From Tanytarsus gracilentus (Eukaryota > Arthropoda > Insecta > Diptera > Chironomidae), in NCBI GenBank assembly GCA_038502055.1, contig JAXRKN010000018.1:434001-498000 (forward strand): DNA of 64,000 bases. The letters run 5' to 3'. The first letter of the stretch is position 1. Every line of letters starts with the position of its first letter. The notes under the pieces are model-generated. The model had not been told where the DNA came from. It ran no database searches and was given only the letters and a program-made list of their open reading frames with translations. Of the stretch, positions 11,193-22,186 are shown one piece after another. Position numbers and translations under genes: made by a program.

Positions 11193-11944
11193 AGTTTCTC
11201 AAATGCCCGGGTAATGAGATTTTGTCCTACCCGGGTAAAAAAATTTACTACCCGGGTAGCCCGGGCATGCCCGGGTAAGAATTTTTTTAAAAAAATATAC
11301 CTATTTTTACTCAAATTTTCGGCTAATCTTTACATAGAGCATTTTTAGTAACAGAAATAAAAGTTTTTTAAACAGAAAATGAATAGATTAAAAGAAATTT
11401 AAAAAGTTTAACGGAAATAGTTCTTAAGGAACATTACACAGTAAAGGTCTGACATTCGAGTTCTAGCCTTTGTTACAATATCTCCAGCCTCTAAAAATGC
11501 CCTCTATGAAGTAACTGATGTTGCCTGAATCGTTAGTAAAGCTTTAAACAATCGGTCCAAAATTGGAGATCTTTGTTTGAGTCTTCTCATGTCATCTCAT
11601 GGCTATTTTTTTGTTGCACTTGATGTTTCAAAATAATTTTTTGAATTAAAAAATTTCACAAACGAATCTAAATTTATATAGGTAAACTACCTTCTTAAGT
11701 CATGTAGTTTTGATAAGTGATAAAATTCATTGTAAACAAAACATTTTCAGGTATTGGTTTACACAAAACTTATAAAAAGCAGTTATGGAGGAAGATTTTT
11801 TCAAAAAAAATTAAGAAAATTTTCTTCGAATTTTTTAATTTTTACCCGGGTAAGGGTAGAGCAATTTTCCGGGTATACCCGGGTAGTAAAATTGACGGGC
11901 ATACCCGGGTATACCCGTACCCGGGTTACCCGTGAGAAACTCTA
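11190..11944. mobile_element. Non-autonomous hAT-type element with CCCGGGTA subterminal repeats, inserted in a coding exon
   Basis: The terminal inverted repeat is TAGAGTTTCTCA (12 bp, perfect). Exact 8-bp target duplications CTTACATG lie at 11182-11189 and 11945-11952, diagnostic of hAT insertion. Many copies of CCCGGGTA in both orientations sit next to each end. The interior is AT-rich and encodes no transposase that I can see. The perfect duplication and intact ends suggest a young insertion. Confidence 0.9.
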
Positions 11945-12714
11945 CTTACATGAGAACAGTTTGCCGAATTCAAATTGGTCTAGATTCTATAGCTGCTCAA
12001 GCATATTGTGAGGCAAGTGGCATGAAGCTATTTCGAGTTACATCATATGATGATTATGTTGCCCTCCTTCAAGCAGCTTTCGGACATTTTAGCACTAATT
12101 TAAGTGGAAATCTTCATATCGGTGGCATTCAATCACCAAATGGAACTTGGTTCGTCGATGGTCAACCGCTTTTTAAGCAAGCAACACCAAAAGGTGCAAG
12201 TGGTGGTCGATATTTGAATGTTTATCAAAATGGAGTTACGCTAACCTTTCAAGGTGGTCAAAGTAGTTTATTTTCGAACTCATACTGTGAGTTTGTTAGA
12301 GCTTCACCCGTCAAAAATGTCCCCAAAACTAACTTATGTCGAAATGTAACGGACATCCTTGACAACTCAAACTACGTTAAGTCTGCTTGTATTATCAACA
12401 CAGTTGGCCCAGAATCTGTCGCTCAGTCACTCTGTTTTTTAAGCAGAATGAATTTATTTCAAATTAAATTTTCATTCGAGTACGAAGCGTTAAAAACCTT
12501 TGCCGCTGGCGCTTTCACAACCTCACAAAATTATTATGTTGATGGAAAATTTTTTAATGGAACTTGGAATGTTGGAAATGGTTCACTTTTTAATGGAGCT
12601 ATTCCTGCATCAGTGACTGGAGCTTGCTTGATTTTTAGAACTTCCGACACCACTGGAGCACCTTGCAGTGGAAACAATAGAGTCATTTGTGAATATGACA
12701 AGAATATTGTTTGA
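11945..12714 (+). CDS. Two C-type-lectin-like domains, 3' portion of the transposon-split gene
   Basis: The frame reads from the right-hand target duplication (TYMRTVCRIQ) to the stop at 12714. It contains two tandem lectin-like units. Unit 1 has AQAYCEASGMKLFRV, then LHIGGIQSPNGTWFVDG, then YCEFV. Unit 2 has AQSLCFLSRMNLFQI, then YYVDGKFFNGTWNVGNG, then VICEYD. The spacing of the leading C, the IGG/VDG...GTW core and the closing C fits CTLD folds. The usual Ca2+/sugar motifs (EPN/QPD, WND) are not evident, so sugar binding is uncertain. This piece lacks its own signal peptide and start context; the nearest ATG lies inside the inserted element. It is in frame with the upstream portion once the element is discounted. 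Confidence 0.75.
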
Positions 12715-12750
12715 TTTGAATTATTTTCTAGATCCTCTCAAAGCTATCTA

Positions 12751-12832
12751 ATTTTTGAATTTAAAAATTACGTTATAATTTTGACGGCTTTTGTTCATGT
12801 GAATTTTATAACGTACTTTTTAGATTTAAAAA
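12751..12832. repeat. Palindromic ACGTTAT-type miniature element
   Basis: Inverted arms 'tttaaaaattacgttataat' and 'ttataacgtactttttagat' enclose 'gttcatgtgaatt'. Copies of the same design sit in introns at about 35127-35203 and 60365-60437. Confidence 0.5.
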
Positions 12833-12995
12833 TAAAAAAATTATAAAAGAACAAACTTGGGAGCTGAGCACTTGGTTTTACATTTATAAAATTGATGGAT
12901 TATGAAATAATTTCTAATCTCAGATATAAAATTGAATAAAAATAAATAGTTTTTTCTTTAAAATTCACTTTAACTCTCGCATGATGCTTCAAATG

Positions 12996-13157
12996 CAGAG
13001 ATTGACAATTACATTGTAAGCGAATAAAAATTACATTACAGTACAAAAAGTTACATATAATTATAATTATATTTTCATACAAAACTCATTTTATTTTCTA
13101 AAATTAAATTAAATTAAATTAAATTTATTTGTAATTTTTTGTAATTGCCCATCTCTG
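12996..13157. mobile_element. hAT-like MITE, CAGAGATGGGCAATTAC family
   Basis: It begins CAGAGATTGACAATTACATT and ends GTAATTGCCCATCTCTG. The internal block 'cattttcatacaaaactcat' is shared with the copies at 6335, 48988 and 49458. No clean 8-bp target duplication was found. Confidence 0.65.
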
Positions 13158-13204
13158 TTTAATTTTATTTTGAGAAAAATTCATTTTATAAATTTTGACT
13201 CTGT

Positions 13205-14259
13205 GACATTTTGCCCCTGTGACATTTTGCCCACACCCAAAATCTGTGGGCAAGGGCAAAAAAAATATAGGGTCAATTTGTCCATGGTCAAATGAGGGCA
13301 AAATTTGCAAAATATGTGGGCATGGGCAATACTGTGGGCAAATTGCCCAGGACAAATTGACCCTATATTTTTTGCCCATGGACAAATTGCCCATGATTAT
13401 TTTTTTGTCAAAATATAAACTTAATTAAAGTAATTTAAAGTTTTTGTCGGTCAATACGAAAAATTTTTAAGATTTACTTTTTGCCTATATTTTTTCTTTT
13501 TCTCATGATTTTTACACTAACGAAAACCATGTTTTATCTTTTCTTAATAGAACGTTTTACTCCGCATCTATTGATGTATCACATGAAATATCTATCATTC
13601 ATAGTTATGGAGTAATCTGCTCTCAAACATGAAAGAGTAAATCTTAAAATTCTGAAAAATTTCAAAGATTCCAGAGGTGTATTTTTGATTTTGCAATAAC
13701 TTTTGATTTTTTCAAGATAAAAATCTGACTTGTTTGCATGTTGTAGATGAAGAACATTAACAACTTTTCAAAACATTAGAAATTTTTTTATCTGCAGGAA
13801 GTGCTTAATACCCTCAAAAGAAAAACTAAATCTCAAAACTTACTCTCATTTAATAGTTTTAGAAATTTTATTTCGGATTTAGAAGAAGCCCTCTATTTCA
13901 TGTGTTTTGTATCACTTTCAGTTAAAATTTTTTGAGTATGGATACTCAAGAAGTGCCAATAGGTGCAAAATTAAAAATCTTGTTTCTCTTTAAGTATACC
14001 ATAGTAAAATTAGTGTGAAAAATTTGAAAAAAAAAATATTAAAACAATTAATTTTCAATTAAATAATTTATGGGCAAATTGTCTGTGGGCAAAAAATATA
14101 GGGTCAATTTGTCCATGGTCAAATGAGGGCAAAATTTGCAAAATATGTGGGCATGGTCAAATCTGTGGGCAAATTGCCCCGGACAAATTGACCCTATATT
14201 TTTTTTGCCCTTGCCCACTGATTTTGGGTGAGGGCAAAATGTCACAGGGGCAAAATGTC
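13205..14259. mobile_element. Foldback-type element with about 190-bp inverted repeats
   Basis: The arms at 13205-13395 and about 14070-14259 are inverted copies rich in GGGCAAA/TTTGCCC. Each contains a further inner palindrome (AGGGTCAATTTGTCC against GGACAAATTGACCCT). The outer ends read GACATTTTGCCCCTGTGACA on both sides. The roughly 675-bp centre is single-copy and non-coding, with no transposase. Open frames across the arms are mirror products of the repeat. Confidence 0.8.
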
Positions 14260-14428
14260 CTAACCCCTAAATTTTACATGGGTACGAGTTTAATTCGTCG
14301 TGCAGTACTCGATCATTTTTAAATTTTACCTTAAAAATAAATTTAATTGTTTTTGACCATTAAAATATGTTGATAAAAACAATAATTATTGACCCACCTG
14401 CAAAACCATGAAATAAAAAAAAGATTTT

Positions 14429-14518
14429 TCCTCTGACTGTGAGTCGAACACAGGACAATTCGATTTATGCTTAAGCAACCACTACAGTCGAATGCTCTAC
14501 CAACTGAGCTATCAGAGG
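14429..14518 (-). tRNA. tRNA-Tyr (anticodon GTA) with a 17-bp intron
   Basis: The acceptor stem CCTCTGA/TCAGAGG is perfect, with discriminator A. The D-arm is GCTC AGTTGGTA GAGC. The anticodon stem is TTCGA/TCGAA with loop CTGTAG...A, giving GTA. The T-arm is CTGTG TTCGACT CACAG. The intron at 14465-14481 lies between positions 37 and 38, where eukaryotic tRNA-Tyr introns sit. A pol III terminator (TTTTTT) follows on the minus strand. All stems pair fully, so the gene is probably functional. Confidence 0.95.
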
Positions 14519-15175
14519 TGAAACTTGAGCTTAAAAGCAACTCTGCGCACCTTTTTACTTAAGTCATGCGTAGAAAGTAAAAAATAGTGCAGAAAATGAA
14601 ACATGAACTATGTTAAAATTGTTTCGCGTGATTGAGTGAATGTCTTAAGCTTTCATCTGACGCAGCATGATTTGTGTGTCAGCACTCGGTGAAGTTGAAA
14701 TTTAAATCATAAAAGTAAAACAAGTCAAGTTATAATTGATAAAAGAATTATGACTCATTAGATAAAATTTTGGAATTTTTTTAAAATTGAAAACTCAAAA
14801 ATTTCAGTTCATTCAACTCTTTTTTCAGATGATGCCAAATAAAATATTTTTTAGATGTGATTCTATTTATTTTTCACAACATTAGCAGCATTTTTTCTTC
14901 TTATATTTTATTTGTCGTACTCTCTTTAAAAATCTCTCAATTTTTTTTTTCTTTTTGATCTCTCATCGACTTACGCTCATTTCTCTCTTTTCATTTGTAA
15001 ACGCCGAACAGTGCGGACGTGCATTTAGAGTGTGATCGAATAATTTTTAAAAATATAAAATAAATTAAATTTTAAGTAAGTTCAACTTTCTTTATAATTA
15101 AATTTCAAAATTGTTTAAATAATTTTACTAATTTAATCATTAAATTTTTAAAATTTCGCAATAAAAGTTTAGAAA

Positions 15176-18100
15176 ATGTCAGAACAAAACACGATGAGTC
15201 ACCCAAGGACAGATGAAAATATTTTCGGCACCGCTGACGAGTTTGAAACTTCGCAATCAGGCGATCACGGTAAAGAATATCAACGAAAAGTTCTCGCACT
15301 TCAACTTTGCTTGGCGCATCAAAGCTTTCAAAATTATAAAATCTCAACTGAACTCAATGTCGCGGGTGTGTTCGATGATTTAGTGTTGGAATATCAAGAG
15401 ATAGGTGAAAAAGAGGCAAAAATTTATTTCGTTCAAATTAAAGCGAAAGAAAATAAGGAAAAAGGTTGTCTTTCGGGTTATTCGTTGATGAATACGAAAG
15501 ACTTTAATTTGTTGAAATATTTTTCATGTTTTATTGACATCAAAAATGGCAAAAATTTTGAAAATTTTAAGCAGAAAACTTTTGTGATTTACACAAATGT
15601 TAAAATGAATTTTCAAAATAACGAAAATGGAAATTTTGTTGATTCAAAAGTAAAAAGAAAAGTTGATAAAAATAATTCTGAAGAATTAAAATTTAACATT
15701 TATGTCGATCGAGAAATGAAAACCAACGAAAATTTAGTTGGATTTAAATCCGGTAAAAGATTTAAAATCAACACAGAAATCAAAAATCAAAGTTTCCTAG
15801 AAATTTTTAAAGAAGAATTTTTAGAGAATAATAAGTTAATGAATGAAATTCAAAAACTCGATGAAGAAATCAAAAACTTTTTTGATAGTTTAATTTTGTC
15901 GGTCGATCAACCTGATTATAATGAACACGATCAAAATCTAAATTTATTGGTTGAAAATATTTTTAAAGATAAAAAAGCAAAACTTAAAATTGAGAATTTA
16001 TTCAGACCGGTTCAAAAAAATTATAAAAAAGTGACGAAAAAAATTATCGACGATTTTATTTTAAAGATTAGAGAAAATGAAAAAGTTTTACACCTAATTG
16101 GAATTTCGAAAGAATTTCTTACGAAAATTGAGATCATTAACTTTGAAAATAATTTCGTGCAAAAGTTTTGTGAATTAAATAATTTCACAATCATCGAAAC
16201 TTCACCGGGTTTGGCAAATTTTGGATGTAAAATTATTTTTCAACTTTACACAAACGAAGAAATTGAAAAAGGAAAAATTATTTTCACTGAATTTTCTTCA
16301 ATTTTAAATAAATCGGACTTAATTGCTCAAAGTCTTAGCAGTGAAAAACTCGAGTTACTTTTAATAAAATGCGAAGAAGAATTTTCAATTAATCAAAGCT
16401 TGGAAAATATTTTAGAACTCGCCGTGAAAAATCACAAGAAAATTATTTTAGTAACGGATTTAAATTTTAATCTGGATTTAAAACAAAACAAAATTTTAAT
16501 TCACGAAAACGTTTTCACAAAACTCACAAGAGTTTCTCAAAATAAATTTTACGAAAGTGAAATAAAATTTCAGTCACAAATTATGAAATTTTCTGACATT
16601 TTCAAGTCATTCAAAGACTTTGAAAATTTAATTGACAACGAAACTTTGTCAGAAGTTGTGAGGGGAAATTTCTCATTCGGCAATGAATTAAAAAATTCAA
16701 ATTTAATTGAAGAATTTTACATTGAAAGAATGTATGAAGAAAAGTACGAAAAAGTTGAAATTAGTCAGGAAAAAATTCTTAATAGGTTAAATCATGGAGC
16801 AGTCAAAGATTTCACTCAAATTTTAATCCAAGACGTCGCGGGCATGGGAAAGAGCACAGAAATCACAAAGTTAGGTCTAAAATTCAAAGAAAATAACAAA
16901 AACTTTTGGGTTTTAAAAATTGAACTTGGAACTGAAAAATTTTTAAAAGCTTTTGAAGCTTGGGACAGAGAAAATATTTTAAATCTCTTAAATAATTTTA
17001 ACGAAACAAATTTTGAGAAAAAGGTTTTTGAAAATTTATACAATCAAGGTAAAGTTGTGGTTTTACTCGATGGATTCGATGAAATTCCGACTCGATATTA
17101 TGAAATTGCTTTGAAAGATTTATTTGAGAAATTTATTCTTAAAAATACTTTGAACTTTTTTGTGATGACATCAAGAACAAATCTGGTTGATGATTTGAAC
17201 AAAATTAAGGAAAATTTAAACGAAAAAAAGAGAGAAATTTGTGATGAAAATATAAAAGACGAAGAAAAATCGGATCATAAATTAGTAATACAAAATTATT
17301 TTTTTTCTTTGGAAGATTATGAAAAAATATTAGAATTTTGTTTACAAGATGAATTAACTCAAAACCTTCCAATTTATCATTTAAAGCCATTTACCGAAAA
17401 TCAACAGTCAAAATTTATTTACGACTGGATTTTTAAGAGTTTTACCTCAAAAACTTTAAATCAAGATTTTAAGGAAAATTTGCGATTATTTTCCACCAAT
17501 TTAATTTCAACTTGGTCAAAGTGTTTAAACAACGATTCGAATCTTTTAGGAATTCCTCTTCAAACTAGAATGCTTGCGGAAATTTTTGAATCTAAAGTCA
17601 CAAAAATTTATTCGATTGAAGGAAAATTTCCAGAAATTCCTGAAAAAATAACTTTAACGGAATTATTTCGAAAATTCATCGACAATAAATATTTAATTCT
17701 TTTTACGAAGCAAAACATCGCGGAAGAACTTTTCATTCAAATGTGTAAGGAAGAAATTAAAGTCGAAAGTCTTCATCTCGAACTGGCTTCCTCACTTTTG
17801 CATGTCGATCCATTTGGAAGTCGATTGAACGTCGTTAAATATTCTCCAGATATTTGTAAAATTATCGTTAATGTTGGTTTGGTGAATTTCATCGAAAGCG
17901 AGCCAATTTTCATTCACAGAGCTTTTCCAGAATTTTTAATCGCCGAAAAGTTCATAAAAATAATTTTCGAGGACAGTCCAAAAAAAGTTGAAGACATTGT
18001 TGAAGAAAATAAAAATCTTCTCATGATAGTTTTGGTCGAATCTTTTCGTTATCAAATGATTTTGACTTTTGTTGAAGAATTTTTGAAAACCCATAAAAAT

Positions 18101-19441
18101 CCAAATTTCAAAATTGTACAAAAGTTTTCAAAAATTTCAAATTACAACATTCATTGCGTGCTAACGGCAACATACGAGTCGGCTTTGAGTGAATTTTTCT
18201 TGTTTGCTCTCGAATGTTTTTTGAGAACTTCTTCAAAATTTGAGTTTTACCAAGAAATTTACTGTTTAGTTGAATATTCGTCGCGATTACGTAATGACGA
18301 AAAATTAATTAAAATTTTTCCACAAATTTTATTAAAAATTTTCAAAGACACGAAGGGAAAATTTGCTATTGAACCAATTCATCGTGACTTCATGGACGCT
18401 GTTTCAAGTATTTTAGCTAAAATTTTTAATGACTCAACTTTAGAAGCGCACAAAGAGTCTTTAGACCTCGTTAAAGGTTGGAAAGTTTTAAAGCAAAAAG
18501 AAATGAGAAAAAAATTAATTTCAAGTCGCCTTAAATTTTATCAAGTTACTCTCAAAGGTGAAGAAAATTTCCTAAAATTTTTCCGTGATCTCGACGAAGA
18601 TTTAATTGAGACTTTGCTCGAGTTAAACGTGAATAAAATGTTATATGTTTATTATCTCGATTTTCTTAATTTAGAAAAACCCCTTGAGACAATGAAAAAA
18701 TGGGCGGAAGATAAAAAAATAAACTTCCAGGAAATAATTAACGAGCAACTTAAAACTAAAATGAAAATAATTTTAGATTTTTTCCGACGAAGTTTATTTA
18801 ATTGGGACAACGATCGACTTCAAAATGCAAAATTTTGTACGCTTGAAAAGATTTTAAACTATATGAAAAAGGAAGTTAAAAACTTTGAGGATTTAAATTT
18901 TCCATTAATTAAGTTTAACGAAGATTTAGTTACGGCTTCGTTAAAATTAAAAAAATTGGAAGAAATTTTTTCGATGAATCTTCGAGACGAGTATAAAGGA
19001 GTTTTCGAATCTTGGCTAAAAAAATGTTTTGATGTTTGTACTTTGCTGAATTCGTGTCATTTGACTAAATTGGGTGAGTTTAATTCACGTGGTAGAAATT
19101 CAAATTGTTCAGTCAAAAGCGTTAATTTGATTTACACATCAATAATTTGTTTTCTTCACATTGAGAAAATTTCACTTGAGGATTTAAGTTTAGACGTTTG
19201 TGAATTTTTAGTAAAATTTATTAATCGTAATGAACTTTTATATAATCAGCATGAAGTTTATGCAAAATATTTAAGTGAATTCAGATCAAAAATTTCTCAA
19301 TTAAAAGCTGAGAATTCAAGTGATATAAAAAAGGTTGAACATGATTGTAAAAATTGTTTTTACTGTAAGAAATATAATTTTGATTTTTGTAAGAACAAAG
19401 AAAATTTACGTATTAAAAAATATGGAAAAATAAAAAAATAA
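15176..19441 (+). CDS. NACHT-type STAND NTPase with N-terminal DUF4297/Cap4-like nuclease segment
   Basis: A single-exon gene of 1421 residues. Residues 28-50 (GDHGKEYQRKVLALQLCLAH) form a helix, followed by E59, D67-D68 (VFDDLVLEY) and Q87-I-K89 (YFVQIKAKE). That is the E/D...D...QxK arrangement of PD-(D/E)XK nuclease-like domains, such as those on bacterial Cap4 and Avs proteins. The central NACHT ATPase has P-loop VAGMGKSTE at about 555-562, Walker B VVLLDGFDEIP near 627-637, sensor-like MTSRTNL, and LLGIPLQTRMLAEIF typical of the winged-helix side. The C-terminal 700 residues are helical and end in a Cys cluster (CKNCFYCKKY...FC). There is no signal peptide, so it is probably intracellular. 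It is a paralogue of 1-3189, which lies head to head. Lack of introns, while neighbours have them, suggests retroposition or transfer (inference). The ATPase assignment is firm; the nuclease is a hypothesis. Confidence 0.9.
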   Translation: MSEQNTMSHPRTDENIFGTADEFETSQSGDHGKEYQRKVLALQLCLAHQSFQNYKISTELNVAGVFDDLVLEYQEIGEKEAKIYFVQIKAKENKEKGCLSGYSLMNTKDFNLLKYFSCFIDIKNGKNFENFKQKTFVIYTNVKMNFQNNENGNFVDSKVKRKVDKNNSEELKFNIYVDREMKTNENLVGFKSGKRFKINTEIKNQSFLEIFKEEFLENNKLMNEIQKLDEEIKNFFDSLILSVDQPDYNEHDQNLNLLVENIFKDKKAKLKIENLFRPVQKNYKKVTKKIIDDFILKIRENEKVLHLIGISKEFLTKIEIINFENNFVQKFCELNNFTIIETSPGLANFGCKIIFQLYTNEEIEKGKIIFTEFSSILNKSDLIAQSLSSEKLELLLIKCEEEFSINQSLENILELAVKNHKKIILVTDLNFNLDLKQNKILIHENVFTKLTRVSQNKFYESEIKFQSQIMKFSDIFKSFKDFENLIDNETLSEVVRGNFSFGNELKNSNLIEEFYIERMYEEKYEKVEISQEKILNRLNHGAVKDFTQILIQDVAGMGKSTEITKLGLKFKENNKNFWVLKIELGTEKFLKAFEAWDRENILNLLNNFNETNFEKKVFENLYNQGKVVVLLDGFDEIPTRYYEIALKDLFEKFILKNTLNFFVMTSRTNLVDDLNKIKENLNEKKREICDENIKDEEKSDHKLVIQNYFFSLEDYEKILEFCLQDELTQNLPIYHLKPFTENQQSKFIYDWIFKSFTSKTLNQDFKENLRLFSTNLISTWSKCLNNDSNLLGIPLQTRMLAEIFESKVTKIYSIEGKFPEIPEKITLTELFRKFIDNKYLILFTKQNIAEELFIQMCKEEIKVESLHLELASSLLHVDPFGSRLNVVKYSPDICKIIVNVGLVNFIESEPIFIHRAFPEFLIAEKFIKIIFEDSPKKVEDIVEENKNLLMIVLVESFRYQMILTFVEEFLKTHKNPNFKIVQKFSKISNYNIHCVLTATYESALSEFFLFALECFLRTSSKFEFYQEIYCLVEYSSRLRNDEKLIKIFPQILLKIFKDTKGKFAIEPIHRDFMDAVSSILAKIFNDSTLEAHKESLDLVKGWKVLKQKEMRKKLISSRLKFYQVTLKGEENFLKFFRDLDEDLIETLLELNVNKMLYVYYLDFLNLEKPLETMKKWAEDKKINFQEIINEQLKTKMKIILDFFRRSLFNWDNDRLQNAKFCTLEKILNYMKKEVKNFEDLNFPLIKFNEDLVTASLKLKKLEEIFSMNLRDEYKGVFESWLKKCFDVCTLLNSCHLTKLGEFNSRGRNSNCSVKSVNLIYTSIICFLHIEKISLEDLSLDVCEFLVKFINRNELLYNQHEVYAKYLSEFRSKISQLKAENSSDIKKVEHDCKNCFYCKKYNFDFCKNKENLRIKKYGKIKK

Positions 19442-22103
19442 TGTAAATAAGTAAAATATTAAAATGTAAACATATAAAATTCCTGCCTTGCAAAGTATGA
19501 AAAGAAAACAAGAACGTCCTTCTTGATAACTCTAGTGGCTACCTCTTTGTCATCATTTAATCAAAAAATGTAAAAAGATAAAATCAAAAAATAGTAAATA
19601 ATTTTAAAAAAATAAATAATTTGTTTTTGTTAATTAACATTAACAGAATTTAAAAATATTAAAAATTTTTCAACTTATTCTTCAAATAAAAATAATTTAA
19701 ATTCCAAAAAACCCTCAACAGTTAGATTAGAAACCTTCAACAGTTTTTCTCAAACAGCTTACATCCGCTGAATCCATTTTCTCTCCCTGGTGCAGTAAAA
19801 AAATCCATCAGCCAGTGAACGAACTTATTTACTTTATTTCGTCGTCGGAAGAGTGAAAAAAATTTAATTTAGGTAATTTTGCAGCATTTTATGTCAATTT
19901 TGTGAGCTGATAACATGTAAAAGTGAAACACAATCAAAAATTTCATAAAATTGTCGAAAATAAAAGCGAAAAAAGTTGAAATATTGAAAAAAATTTAAAA
20001 AGGTGGAAAAGAAGAGTAAAAAAGTGAATTAAAGAAAATTAAAAAGAGATTTCAAACTTTTAACAATTCAAATTTGTGTAATTCGTCATCAACTTCAACT
20101 TAACCCACTTGAAAATTCCAAAAACTCATTTTTTCGTCACCTCCCAATTTGCACCTAAATTGCTCCCATTTTTTTATTCATTCACAAAATCGAATAAAAA
20201 AAGTTCTCTCATTAACACCCGGTGACTAATTTTGCGTTGTTTTCTGATATTATTTTTTGTTTATTGTCACAAGACGACTTTGTGTTATCATCTTTAAGTC
20301 TTTCGATAATTCTTTTACATTCCGATTAGATTAAGGTGCAAAAAATACTTTTTTGTGGTAATTTGTTTGTAATTATCTTAATTGATAGTTAATGCAGTGA
20401 CTTTTGGGGAGGTTTTAGTTTATTTTAGTCACAAAAAAGTAAACTTTTGATTGATGGACAGCTAAAAGCCTCAATTAGTGGAAGAAAAAGAAGAAACGAA
20501 GGGCTGAAAAAGTGAGATAAAAAAATTGTGTGATGGTAAAAAGAATTAATTTTAATTTGAATCTCAAGTCTAAAGTTCTTTTTGCAATTAATTCGAATGT
20601 TGATTGTAAATTTTTCAACACTCACTTAATGACTCATAAAAGTGCTTTGCAATCGCCAAATGTTTGTTTAATAGTGAAAAGTGTGAATTGAGACTTGGCG
20701 AAAAATTATTCCGGATAAAATTAGTGGCTCGATGAGAGTTTTATTAAGAAAAATAAATAAAGTCGTGGAGATGAAGAAAAAGTTTAAATCTACCTAAATA
20801 TTTTCGAGAAACTTTAAGCCAGATTTTCATTCTCATCCGAAAGTTTGCACAACTCAAATAAAAACCTACCGAGCTGCCTCTCTAGATACGAAACTTCTTC
20901 TTGCTTCATTCTTGTTTACTTCAGAAGAAAATAATTTTTTTATTGTCCCGTAAAAAACCCACTCGTACTTTTTGTTTGAACTGATATTTTTGGGTGTGAT
21001 AAGGCATGCAATAGGTGCAATTAGCGTATTTTGATGGTAAATTTTATTAGGGCGATAATTATGGGTGGTAAAATTATTAATATGAGGAATAAGTTGGATA
21101 AAAAAAATTGCTTGAAAATTGAAGAAAATTTAAAAAAAAAATATTTTAAAAAATTCATATTTTTTACTCTCGATAAATTTTCAGCATCTAAATTCAGTCA
21201 ACTAAATAAATTTCTCACCCCAACCCTCAACTCCCGTCAATCGGAAATAAAACCCAAAATATTTTGCTCCTCTTCTCTTTTTCCACTCAACCATCATTAA
21301 ACATCTCCTTTCTCTTTTTTTTCTTCTCTCCGACATTGACATTGCGTACGTGTGAGCAATCGAAAGCTTGGTTCTTGTTTTCTCATTCCATCAATTTGAG
21401 TTTGAAGGAAAATTTTCTTACTTCTTTCTCTGTCAATTGAGTTTTCACTTTTATTATGTTGTGAGTTGAGGAAAGATTTTTGGGAGGGTCGAAAATCTTA
21501 AATAAAATAGTTGAAAGGATGTTAAAAGATTTAAAACATTTTAGAGCTTTTAAAAAATTTATGAATTTTCAAATTTTAAATTAAAAAAAATTAATAAAAT
21601 TTTAAAATTCAGGAAATTTTTTTAAAATAATTTAATATTTTTTTTTTGAAAATATTAAAACATTTATATTTTTTGCTTCAAAAATTTGTTTTCTAATTTT
21701 GAAATTTTTTCTCACATTGCAATTTTTCAGTCTTTAATTTCCAAACTTTTTCTCATTTTTCTCAAATCTTCATTAATCAAAACCGCAATACGACTCTTTA
21801 TTTTTTCTTGACCTTTAAATTCAACCGTAAAAAAATCCATAAAAGAGATTAACAAAAAAGGACCAAAAACCCACACAGAGAAGACTGAAAAGTTTTTCTA
21901 TAAACTCACAGAAAAAATTCGCAAATGCTTTGAACTTTTAATTAAGGACTTTTTATCTGGAAAAATTTTGGGTTTTTATTATGGAAAATTCGAATTTTTT
22001 ATTTTTATAAAATAAAATTTGAATTTTGCAAAATTTAAACATAAAATTTAATTCAAATTTTTTTGAAATAATTTTTAATTAATAAATATTTTTTAAATTT
22101 TAG
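19442..22103. other. Non-coding stretch, likely 5' leader, promoter and first intron of PIP4K
   Basis: No convincing coding region is present. A 3' splice site (TTTTAAATTTTAG) ends at 22103, just before the leader of PIP4K. An upstream non-coding exon should therefore lie in this interval, but I cannot fix its position. The sequence is AT-rich with short pyrimidine tracts (about 21,300-21,450). Confidence 0.5.
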
Positions 22104-22186
22104 GCAGCAAAATCCCTCAAACCAAACTCATCGCACGAGGAAATTTTTTCCCTCAAATCTAAATCTCGGAAAAGTTTACAAAAAGG

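Noticed and set aside
11717..12011. Frames rich in YPG/RVYPG inside the element at 11190-11944
   Set aside because: They come from the CCCGGGTA repeats of the transposon.
13125..14245. Similar small frames (MTFCPHPKSVGKGKKNIGSI type) at both ends of the block
   Set aside because: They are mirror images produced by the inverted arms of the foldback element.
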